From the NCBI GenBank assembly GCA_033763355.1, contig JANRKT010000327.1, forward strand, positions 1-8,192: DNA of 8,192 bases, read 5' to 3'. This DNA is from JANRKT01 sp033763355. GTDB lineage: Bacteria; Bacteroidota; Bacteroidia; Chitinophagales; Chitinophagaceae. The notes under the pieces are model-generated. The model had not been told where the DNA came from. It worked only from the letters and a program-made list of their open reading frames with translations, and searched no databases. The position numbers and the translations under genes are program-made. Positions 1 to 6,400 of the stretch are shown piece by piece (the stretch's first letter is position 1; the number at the start of each line of letters is the position of its first letter).

Positions 1-389
1 CCGTGCATACTGATTTCGTCATCTTCAATCCACCGGTTCATTAATTTATCACCGGTGGTATGAAGTATCAGCTTTTTGCATTTTTCCCTTATTGAAGATA
101 AACCGGCAAGAATTTCCTGCCTGCTGTAATGCCTGTCCGGAATTACATCGTCTATCGCTTCAGGGGGCAATTTATCCGGATCAGTAACAGTATAGGGTAA
201 GCCTGGCTGAAAATTTTTTACCGGGTATGTAAGGTAATAATCAAGAAAAATAGTGGTGTGACAGGTTAAGTAAAAGAATTTCATTTCCTTTTGCCACAGC
301 TCATCAGGGCACAGCGTAATGGCCTCCTTCAGCATATCAATAGCTGCCCCGAAATTTTTCCATAAATACTGCCTGAATGCGTCTTCCAT
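1..389 (-). CDS. DinB-like family protein, N-terminal part (partial)
   Basis: An open frame begins at the ATG complementary to 387-389 and stays open to the left edge, giving 129 residues without a stop; the C-terminus lies outside the window. An in-frame TAA ten codons upstream makes this ATG the first possible start of its kind. The helical N-terminal sequence with a stretch reading MKFFYLTCHTTIFLDYYLT (residues 36-54) resembles the DinB/YfiT four-helix-bundle family, where a His at the end of the second helix (here H44) is usually a metal ligand. The other expected ligands would be in the missing part. DinB-like proteins are putative metal-dependent enzymes, some being thiol transferases; the substrate cannot be told here. 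Base composition (about half G+C in a sampled line) matches secA rather than the AT-rich block next to it, so this is probably the chromosomal left border of that block. Family call is by motif memory only. Confidence 0.7.
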   Translation of the reverse strand, partial: MEDAFRQYLWKNFGAAIDMLKEAITLCPDELWQKEMKFFYLTCHTTIFLDYYLTYPVKNFQPGLPYTVTDPDKLPPEAIDDVIPDRHYSRQEILAGLSSIREKCKKLILHTTGDKLMNRWIEDDEISMH

Positions 390-533
390 TTTGAATGACC
401 GGTTGATTTATTGATTGCTGCCAAAGCCAGCTCGCAGGAAAATCATCAAAAGATGTTGGTTAAAAATAAATAATTCCGGGCAAAACTTTTGGCTGCAGGG
501 GTTAAGAACTTAGCATGGCAGAAATACGCCATA

Positions 534-554
534 CTCATTTTCCTTGCTGCATAC
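534..554 (-). repeat. Core repeat, copy 1 (A type)
   Basis: CTCATTT, four unmatched bases, then TGCTGCATAC on the plus strand. It matches 17 of 21 positions with the copy at 1322-1342, and the similarity continues leftwards through a shared TACGCC (525-530 here, 1312-1317 there). It forms the distal arm of the palindrome at 545-619, on the side of the dinB-like gene. Confidence 0.65.
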
Positions 555-619
555 TTTGCGTCAAAGCGGGGGCATGAGCCCGTCAGCCCGGCTGCTGACG
601 CAACTGAATGTTGGCAGCA
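545..619 (-). repeat. Imperfect palindrome with nested arms, attC-like
   Basis: On the plus strand TGCTGCATAC (545-554) faces GTTGGCAGCA (610-619), complementary at 8 of 10 bases, and inside it TTGCGTCA (556-563) faces TGACGCAA (596-603), complementary at 8 of 8. The unpaired spacers between the two arm pairs are 1 base on one side and 6 on the other. Smaller hairpins sit in the centre (GGGC 570-573 with GCCC 578-581; alternatively CGTCAGC 581-587 with GCTGACG 594-600). This order of outer arms, spacer, inner arms and variable centre, 75 bases long and lying 26 bases after the stop codon of a gene, is that of an integron attC site. The core GTTRRRY is only approximated (GTTGGCA or, on the minus strand, GTATGCA), so the call is tentative. 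It could also be another kind of dispersed palindromic repeat. Confidence 0.45.
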
Positions 620-645
620 GGCATTTGCCAATCGTAATGTTATTA

Positions 646-1140
646 CTATTTCTTTTTGGGTTTGGTTACTTTCTTCGCTTTGTCTGGCCGTTTTTTGGCG
701 GAAACTGATTTTACTATTGTACGTCCACTTATAATTTGTTTTTGGTCTTTAACTTTTGCAAGAGAGTTTGCGTATGCTTCGTTTACAAGTTTCTTGATAT
801 ATGCTTTTGGAAATTTCTTTTTGTCTGTCACAAGGATGTAACGATACTGGTTGCCTTGTCCCAATAGAATTTTGTCAGGGTCAGAAATTTCGTTGCCCCA
901 ATAGAAGCCGAAATGAACATTTTTACTTGAACGTCCAACTGCTATGGAACAAATTGTGTGTCCAACTTTATCCGTCGGACTCCAGCCAAAAGCAACAGCA
1001 TTATAGTTGTCGTAAATTAATTCATTTGCTTTTGGGCATAAATCCCACGCAAACTCTCTAAGCCACATAACCAAATCTCTTATGTCGTCACCAAAAGGTT
1101 TAAGAAACTTCAAAAGATCTTTTGTTTGTTCTTTGCCCAT
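646..1140 (-). CDS. DUF1801 domain protein
   Basis: A 164-residue soluble protein starting at the ATG complementary to 1138-1140. The central part reads ELIYDNYNAVAFGWSPTD (residues 40-57), then a C-S-I-A-V segment (64-68), VHFGFYWGNEISDP (75-88) and a LLGQGN.YRYI segment (92-102), which is the layout of DUF1801/YdhG-like proteins, small alpha/beta folds distantly related to frataxin-like and YjbR-like domains. Their biochemical role is unknown. There is no signal peptide or membrane segment. The last 20 or so residues (145-164) form a basic tail, roughly half Lys/Arg, which might bind nucleic acid, but that is inference. The gene is AT-rich (about 35 percent G+C in a sampled line) compared with secA and the dinB-like gene. 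It is a single-gene unit lying between an attC-like palindrome after its stop and a core repeat 28 bases before its start, which suggests horizontal acquisition as a cassette. Confidence 0.8.
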   Translation of the reverse strand: MGKEQTKDLLKFLKPFGDDIRDLVMWLREFAWDLCPKANELIYDNYNAVAFGWSPTDKVGHTICSIAVGRSSKNVHFGFYWGNEISDPDKILLGQGNQYRYILVTDKKKFPKAYIKKLVNEAYANSLAKVKDQKQIISGRTIVKSVSAKKRPDKAKKVTKPKKK

Positions 1141-1161
1141 TTGTCAAACTATTTGGAATCT

Positions 1162-1237
1162 CTCATGCTTGCTGCTAACGGAACCCGCTTTGCCGCTGTG
1201 CAGTGTGAAGGTATTTAAAATGTGTTACCGGTGCAAG
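1162..1237 (-). repeat. Core repeat, copy 2, with inverted partner
   Basis: The plus strand has CTCAT (1162-1166), then CTTGCTGCTAACG (1168-1180). CTTGC (1168-1172) and TAAC (1176-1179) are complementary to GCAAG (1233-1237) and GTTA (1224-1227) in the right order, so a 70-base hairpin with an internal bulge can form. On the minus strand its end reads CGTTAGCAGCAAG and lies about 28 bases before the DUF1801 start. The GTTA near each end is reminiscent of attC core sites, but the inner arms are not clear, so this is weaker than the 545-619 copy. Confidence 0.35.
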
Positions 1238-1250
1238 GGATAGTTGTTTT

Positions 1251-1275
1251 GCTCACCGGCTAAAAGGTATAATGC
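1251..1275. repeat. 25-base direct repeat, copy 1 (B type)
   Basis: Begins GCTCACCGG and ends GGTATAATGC. It matches 22 of 25 positions with 3288-3312; differences are at repeat positions 6, 13 and 19. Its CACCGG (1254-1259) is complementary to CCGGTG (1228-1233), forming a stem-loop that can be lengthened by CAA/TTG pairing with a small bulge. The second copy lies on the other side of the toxin-antitoxin pair. Confidence 0.6.
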
Positions 1276-1311
1276 TTAACACTGAATAACCTGTTCCGTC
1301 AGATGCGGGAG

Positions 1312-1357
1312 TACGCCCACGCTCATTTGCAGTGCTGCATACGCCTAAGTTGGTGGC
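1312..1357 (-). repeat. Core repeat, copy 3 (A type), ending in GTTGGTGGC
   Basis: TACGCC (1312-1317), CTCATTT (1322-1328) and TGCTGCATAC (1333-1342) are shared in order with 525-554. The following bases ACGCC..AAGTTGGTGGC resemble the far arm of the first copy (ACGC.. then GTTGGCAGC at 610-618) as if the central part of the palindrome had been lost. TGCTGCA (1333-1339) is also complementary to TGCAGCA at 1395-1401, about 70 bases apart. Confidence 0.5.
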
Positions 1358-1417
1358 TTTGAATGATTGTATCGGAGACAGAATATATCCCGGCTGCAGC
1401 AATTATAATCATTCAAA
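1358..1417. repeat. Long stem-loop after the toxin gene
   Basis: TTTGAATGATT (1358-1368) and AATCATTCAAA (1407-1417) are perfectly complementary over 11 bases, and the stem can continue three more pairs inward with one G-U. The loop is about 31 bases and contains the self-complementary GCTGCAGC. No run of T follows on the minus strand, so a simple Rho-independent terminator is unlikely. It could stabilise the 3' end of the toxin-antitoxin transcript or be part of a recombination site. Confidence 0.55.
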
Positions 1418-1453
1418 CCTGCCTGCCGCCATGCAAGTCAACAGCGTCTTAAA

Positions 1454-1597
1454 ATGTATTATGTAATTACCGTTTATAAACATATTACCCTTCTCATACT
1501 GCTTTACACAGGATGCACCTGTTGTAGGGTGGGTTTTATTATTTCAATCTGCAAGAGAATAGAATATTTAGTTCTTCTACAAACTCAAAATCATTAA
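1454..1597 (+). CDS. Doubtful 47-codon ORF with lipoprotein-like start
   Basis: A plus-strand frame from ATG at 1454 to TAA at 1595-1597 encodes 47 residues. It opens with a short hydrophobic stretch ending LLYTGC (residues 15-20 approximately), which looks like a lipobox, and then has several more Cys. Its last 59 bases overlap the end of the DUF4411 gene on the other strand. It may be chance, or the 5' remnant of a chromosomal lipoprotein gene cut by arrival of the toxin-antitoxin unit. There is no recognised homology and no promoter was identified, so it is listed only as a possibility. Confidence 0.12.
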   Translation: MYYVITVYKHITLLILLYTGCTCCRVGFIISICKRIEYLVLLQTQNH

Positions 1598-2045
1598 TCC
1601 ATCGAATGTTCATGTTTTCACAAACGTTTGGGATTTTTATCCTGGTTGTATTGGGAGCTGTTACCTTTTCTTCTTTAGTCACTACACAAGCCTTTTCTTT
1701 TAGTGCATGCGCAATTACCCAAGGGTCTGCTAGTGATCGTTGTTTTGTATTGTCAACAAGATATTTGTGCAATGGATTTGCTTCATAAATGTCTCTTAAA
1801 CAGTTTGCAACTTCGCCATCAACTTCTTTAATTGAAATTTTGCTCTCTTTTAACCAGCTTGTTAAATCATCTTCAGTTTTTGTAATCTCTTCAAAGACAT
1901 TTTGAGGAAGAAAAATTTTGCCCTTTTCTCCGAAACCATTTAGTAAAGTCCAATAGTCGGGGCAAAACTTTGGCGAATAATATTTTTGCCATGCTTGAAT
2001 AAGCACATTTGCATCTAAACAATATTTTTGTTTTGACTCAGTCAT
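1539..2045 (-). CDS. DUF4411 family PIN-like protein, probable RNase toxin
   Basis: A 168-residue protein with the acidic motifs of a PIN-type nuclease: CLDANVLI with D11 near the start, E52/E53 in the NVFEEITK segment, D107 in SLADPWVIAHA, and VVTKEEK (121-127) supplying further acidic residues. The ADPWVIAHA segment is characteristic of DUF4411. PIN domains bind metal ions through these carboxylates and cleave RNA; many are type II toxins. Length is normal for the family and no key residue is missing, so it looks intact. Its ATG overlaps the stop of the upstream XRE/ImmA gene in the ATGA arrangement, so the two are expected to be translated together. The gene is clearly AT-rich compared with secA, in line with transfer. 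Activity and RNA target are not shown by the sequence; the toxin role is inferred from the domain and the partner. Confidence 0.82.
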   Translation of the reverse strand: MTESKQKYCLDANVLIQAWQKYYSPKFCPDYWTLLNGFGEKGKIFLPQNVFEEITKTEDDLTSWLKESKISIKEVDGEVANCLRDIYEANPLHKYLVDNTKQRSLADPWVIAHALKEKACVVTKEEKVTAPNTTRIKIPNVCENMNIRWINDFEFVEELNILFSCRLK

Positions 2046-3217
2046 CTATATAGAAAGGCTTCAAGTTTTGGGAAATTATTCACCTGAGTATTTAATAGGC
2101 TACTTGCCTGAGTTGGTTGTATATGCCCACCACGAAAAGCATCCATAACAATCTTTGTAAATAAATGGCTGTTCTTATTCACAAGCAACATAAAATAATC
2201 AGGTCCGCCTTTCTTTTTTTCTTTTGCTTTAATCACTTTTTCTTCTTCTTTCCTTAAGAATTCTTGAAAATCTTCGTCTGCATCTTTTTTTAATTCTCGA
2301 TATTTATTTAATGGTATTAATCCTGTTGAATAAGCCCTGTAAAGAAATGCAAAAGAACTAACGCCTAATTTTTTTGAGAGATTAAATACACTTTTGGAAG
2401 AATTGAATGTTGAATGCTCGATCCTTTGCATTAATTCAACAGGCAACAATGTATTTGCGGCGACTTCATTACAGAATAATTCTATGGGATGTAATTTGTC
2501 TTTATGTTTTAATTCAGGTTCAATTTCGTTAGATATACCTGAAGCAGCAATCCAAACGTGAGCTAATTCATGTACTAAAGTGAAAAGTTGTGGAGCATTC
2601 CAGTCGTCAGAATTGAGAAAAACAAAAGGGGCATATTTGTCACAAATTGTAAAGCCTTGCAATTCCTCACTATCTAATTTCAATCTGGTGTGTATAAAAC
2701 TTGTTCTTGAAATAAATATGCCGTTCTTTTCAGCATTAGTAATCCATTCTTTAATAGGATTATCGGTAGAATAATTTAACGGATCTATTTTAAGAGTGGA
2801 CAAAATATCTTTTGCTACAAGCTGAGGATTTGATTTAATAGAAAATTTACCTACAAATGGCAATTCCGCTTCTTCATTGTCTGAATATAATTCGCTTATC
2901 CAAGCTTGTTTTTGTTGTATTTCACGTATAATAAATGTCGAAGCAGTCCCAAGTTTTTTGGCTGTTTTTCTACGAAAATCCTGTAGTGGTTGAAAGTCTC
3001 TTGGTATGTCTGGCAAAAAGAAAATAGCAAAAGGTCTTCTATAGGCTTTTGCTAAAGCTTCAGCTTGCTTAATAGTTGGTTGACTTGTCCCTTCTTCCCA
3101 ATCATTAAGTTTGTCAGAACTAACAGAAACTTTAGCTGACGCTTCTTCTAAAGACATCCGTGCGGATTCTCTAGCCCACTTGAAAACTTTTGGGGTTATG
3201 AAGGCTCTGTCAGACAT
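2042..3217 (-). CDS. XRE-type HTH and ImmA/IrrE metallopeptidase protein, probable antitoxin or regulator
   Basis: A 391-residue protein from the ATG complementary to 3215-3217. A TTG five codons upstream would extend it, but the ATG directly precedes the SDRAFITPKVFKWARE sequence usual at the start of this family and is preferred. Residues 10-60 form an XRE helix-turn-helix (KWARESARMSLEEASAKVSV, LNDWEEGTSQPT). Residues about 200-260 form the metallopeptidase: VHELAH gives the HExxH zinc motif (H216, E217, H220), and the IELFCNEVAANTLLP segment supplies the third ligand, most likely E246. In known relatives, ImmA cleaves the ImmR repressor and IrrE cleaves DdrO. This fused type beside a DUF4411 PIN gene is a recurrent pair predicted to be a toxin-antitoxin system. 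The HTH would repress the pair's own promoter; that is inference. The C-terminal third has a charged Lys/Glu stretch (309-337). The gene is AT-rich, about one third G+C in a sampled line. Confidence 0.85.
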   Translation of the reverse strand: MSDRAFITPKVFKWARESARMSLEEASAKVSVSSDKLNDWEEGTSQPTIKQAEALAKAYRRPFAIFFLPDIPRDFQPLQDFRRKTAKKLGTASTFIIREIQQKQAWISELYSDNEEAELPFVGKFSIKSNPQLVAKDILSTLKIDPLNYSTDNPIKEWITNAEKNGIFISRTSFIHTRLKLDSEELQGFTICDKYAPFVFLNSDDWNAPQLFTLVHELAHVWIAASGISNEIEPELKHKDKLHPIELFCNEVAANTLLPVELMQRIEHSTFNSSKSVFNLSKKLGVSSFAFLYRAYSTGLIPLNKYRELKKDADEDFQEFLRKEEEKVIKAKEKKKGGPDYFMLLVNKNSHLFTKIVMDAFRGGHIQPTQASSLLNTQVNNFPKLEAFLYR

Positions 3218-3408
3218 GATTATTTTGTGCAATAATACGTGATAGATTGGAAAATTTGAAGCGTCCTATTGCCTTGCCTGCAACGATGCTCATCGGCTAT
3301 AAGGTGTAATGCCCGGCAGCTGTAAAACAACCCTGCAAATGCCCTGCATTTCACTGAACCTTCCCATCTACTTCATTCAGATCAGTTACAGCTTCCAGGA
3401 TTTATTTA
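3218..3408. other. Spacer between secA and the toxin-antitoxin pair
   Basis: No gene is seen. On the minus strand this is the region after secA and before the XRE/ImmA gene, so it should hold the secA 3' end and the promoter and operator of the toxin-antitoxin pair. A TATTATTG box (7 of 8 to TAnnTTTG) lies about 12 bases before the XRE/ImmA ATG, without a good upstream partner. It also holds the second copies of the core and B repeats and two inverted repeats: AGCTGTAA (3318-3325) with TTACAGCT (3386-3393), and AAATGC (3337-3342) with GCATTT (3346-3351). The latter is followed on the minus strand by a weak TTGTTTT run, a possible but poor secA terminator. Confidence 0.5.
3265..3312 (-). repeat. 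Core repeat copy 4 and 25-base repeat copy 2
   Basis: CTTGCCTGCAACG (3273-3285) is a diverged form of the CTTGCTGCTAACG found at 1168-1180, and on the minus strand it ends about 55 bases before the XRE/ImmA ATG. Directly after it, 3288-3312 repeats 1251-1275 at 22 of 25 positions. Around the join CGAT (3284-3287) and ATCG (3292-3295) can form a small hairpin. No inverted partner about 70 bases away is visible here, unlike the other copies. Confidence 0.5.
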
Positions 3409-6400
3409 TTACGCCTCCTTCCCATGGCACTGCTTGTATTTTTTTCCGCTGCCACAGGGGCAGGGGTCGTTGCGGCCAACTTTGGGGCCTACTTTTATGG
3501 GTTCCTGTTTTACAGGTGCGGAGGGGTCGTGGTAATCGTTGCCCTGCTGCATCATTTCGTTTCCGCCGCCGGAGGTAACCAGTTCATCTTTTCTCACTTT
3601 CATCTTGCTCATATCTGTGCGCTGCTCCCTTCCTTCTTTTAACTGGCCATCGCCCTGCTGCACGGGTATGCCTGCATGGCAAAGGAAAGAAACAATATCC
3701 TTGTTCACTTCACTGTCCATATTGCGGAACAGTTCAAATGCAGTGGTTTTATAAATTACAAGCGGGTCCTTCTGTTCATACACCGCTGTTTGCACGCTGT
3801 GCTTTAAATCGTCCATGGCACGCAGGTGTTCTTTCCATGCATCATCAATAATGGCAAGGGTAATGCTTTTTTCCAGTGAGCTGGCCAGCTCCCTTCCCTT
3901 GCTTTGTATGGTTTTGTCAAGATGCGTTACAGCATTAATGCCCTTTCTTCCGTCAGTAAAAGGCACCACTACATTTTCAATATGGCTGCCCTGTGTAAGC
4001 CTTACATTCTGGAAAACAGGCAGCGCCTGTTTCATCATCTCTTCTTTTTTGCGGTTGTAATTAACGGTTGCTTCCTGGTATAATTTTTCCGTTACCGTTC
4101 TTGCATCGCCTTTTTCCAATTCATCTTTGCTGATGCCGGTATCAATACCAAAGTTTACAATCACGGCCATTTTAAAACCTTCGTAATCGTTCATTTCACG
4201 GAAGCCGGTAACCAAACCTTCGGATACACTGTAAAAGGCATTGTCAAGGTCAATGGAGAGGCGTTCGCCAAACAGAGCATGCTGGCGTTTGCTGTATATT
4301 ACATTGCGCTGTTTGTTCATTACATCATCATACTCCAGCAAACGTTTACGGATGCCAAAGTTGTTTTCCTCTACTTTCTTCTGCGCCCTTTCAATGCTTT
4401 TGGTGATCATGCTGTGCTGTATCACTTCGCCTTCTTTATAACCCATGCGGTCCATAAGCGAAGCAATGCGGTCGCTTCCGAACATCCGCATCAGGTCATC
4501 TTCAAGTGAAACATAGAATTGTGATGTGCCCGGGTCGCCTTGACGCCCTGCACGGCCACGCAACTGCCTGTCCACACGGCGGCTTTCATGCCGTTCAGTA
4601 CCGATGATGGCCAAACCACCTGCTTCTTTTACGCCGGGCCCGAGTTTAATATCTGTACCGCGGCCCGCCATGTTGGTGGCTATGGTTACATTACCGGGAA
4701 GCCCCGCTTCCGCTACTATCTGCGCTTCACGGGCATGTTGTTTTGCGTTGAGTACATTATGAAGGATTTTTTTCTGCTGCAGCATACGGCTCAGCAGTTC
4801 ACTCACCTCAACAGATGTGGTGCCCACCAGTACGGGCCTTCCTGCATTGCGCAGGCTTTCTATTTCATCAATAACTGATTTGTATTTTTCACGTTTGGTT
4901 TTATACACCAGGTCTTCATGGTCCTTGCGTACCATTTTTAAATTGGTGGGGATACTCACCACATCTAATTTATAAATGTTCCACAATTCGGAGGCTTCTG
5001 TTTCTGCAGTGCCCGTCATACCTGCCAGCTTGTGGTACATGCGAAAATAGTTCTGCAATGTAACGGTGGCATAGGTTTGTGTGGCGGCTTCAATCTTTAC
5101 ATTTTCCTTGGCTTCAATGGCCTGGTGCAGTCCATCGCTGTACCTTCTGCCGTCAAGGATACGCCCTGTTTGTTCGTCAACAATTTTTACCTGTCCGTCC
5201 AGCACCACATATTCCACATCTTTATCAAATAAGGTATAAGCTTTCAGCAATTGCTGTACGGTATGTATGCGGTCTGCTTTTTGTGCGTAATCATTTAATA
5301 CCAGTTCTTTTTTGTGCAGTTTATCATCTGCGGGGGTATCGCTCTTTTCAATTTCTGCAAGTGAGGTACTCAAATCCGGCATCACAAAAAAGTTGGGGTC
5401 TTCGCCGGTTTTGGTAATAAAGTGCAGGCCCTTTTCAGTAAGGTCAACCTGGTTGTTCTTTTCATCAATATGAAAATAAAGTTCTTCATCTACCTCAGGC
5501 ATTTTCTTTTGCTGGTCGGCGAGGTAATAGTTTTCTGCCTTTTGCAGTTTTACTTTTATACCGGGTTCACTCAGGTATTTGATCAGTGCACTGTTTTTAG
5601 GCAATCCCCTCCATGCACGCATTAAAGAAAGGCCGCCTTCCTGTGCATCGTCTTTTCCTTCCGCAATCAGTTTCCTTGCTTCATTGAGAGATTTGTTCAC
5701 CACCTGCTTTTGCACTTCCACCAGTTGTTGTATACGCGGTTTCAAAATATGAAACTGCTGGTCATCGCCTTTGGGAACAGGCCCTGAAATAATCAATGGC
5801 GTACGTGCATCATCAATCAATACGGAGTCCACTTCATCCACCATGGCGTAATGGTGTTTGCGCTGCACCATTTCATCAGGGGTGTGCACCATGTTATCGC
5901 GGAGGTAATCAAAACCAAATTCATTATTGGTGCCGTACGTAATATCGCACTGGTATGCTTTGCGGCGGGCTTCGCTGTGCGGTTCATGTTTGTCAATACA
6001 GTCTACAGTAAGTCCCAGCCATTCAAAAATAGTTCCGTTCCATTCACTGTCGCGGCGGGCCAGGTAATCGTTCACTGTTACAATATGCACCCCTTCACCG
6101 GCAAGTGCATTTAAGTAAGCAGGTAACGTTGATACCAGGGTTTTACCTTCACCTGTTGCCATCTCCGAAATTTTTCCCTGGTGCAATACAGCGCCGCCAA
6201 TGAGCTGCACATCATAATGAACCATGTTCCAGGTAATGATGTTGCCGGCAGCCATCCAGCTGTTTTTGTAAATGGCCTTGTCGCCTTCTATACGCACATA
6301 ATCTTTTTTTACGCTCAGGTCCCTGTCTAATGCGGTGGCAGCGGAAACGATTTCAGTATTTTCCTTAAAGCGCCTTGCCGTTTCTTTTACCACGGCAAAT

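Larger units (their letters stand above)
390..645. other. Non-coding spacer between the dinB-like gene and the DUF1801 gene
   Basis: No convincing gene is seen. Two open frames of 61 and 81 codons cross this stretch on opposite strands, but the plus one starts at TTG and runs into the DUF1801 gene, and neither resembles a known protein. The right half (about 512-620) contains the imperfect palindrome and the repeat copy described separately. The left half (390-510) is AT-rich and presumably holds the promoter of the dinB-like gene; a weak TGGCTTTG box lies on the minus strand near 425 but its match to the Bacteroidota pattern is poor. Confidence 0.6.
1141..1538. other. Non-coding spacer with repeats between DUF1801 and the toxin-antitoxin pair
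   Basis: Nearly 400 bases with no gene of conventional size. From left to right it holds a core repeat copy with an inverted partner (1162-1237), a hairpin arm and the 25-base repeat (1228-1275), a second core repeat copy (1312-1342) followed by GTTGGTGGC (1349-1357), a long stem-loop (1358-1417), and an AT-rich tail in which a 47-codon plus-strand frame begins at 1454. Composition of the repeat part is higher in G+C (about 45 percent in a sampled line) than the genes on either side. Confidence 0.65.

Noticed and set aside
446..734. Two overlapping open frames on opposite strands (61 and 81 codons) in the left spacer
   Set aside because: They cover the palindromic repeat; the plus one starts at TTG and enters the DUF1801 gene antisense. 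Neither has recognisable protein features.
1508..1522. ACAGG/CCTGT hairpin after the PIN gene as a terminator
   Set aside because: The stem is only five bases and no T run follows on the minus strand.
3218..3232. TTG-initiated extension of the XRE/ImmA protein by five residues
   Set aside because: The ATG at 3217 fits the family's usual N-terminus and ATG is more likely than TTG; the extra residues add nothing recognisable.
512..3320. CRISPR array
   Set aside because: The repeats are few, diverged and irregularly spaced by whole genes, with no uniform spacers and no cas gene.
512..3320. Insertion sequence or transposon
   Set aside because: No transposase or recombinase is encoded, and no terminal inverted repeat pair with target duplication was found around the block.
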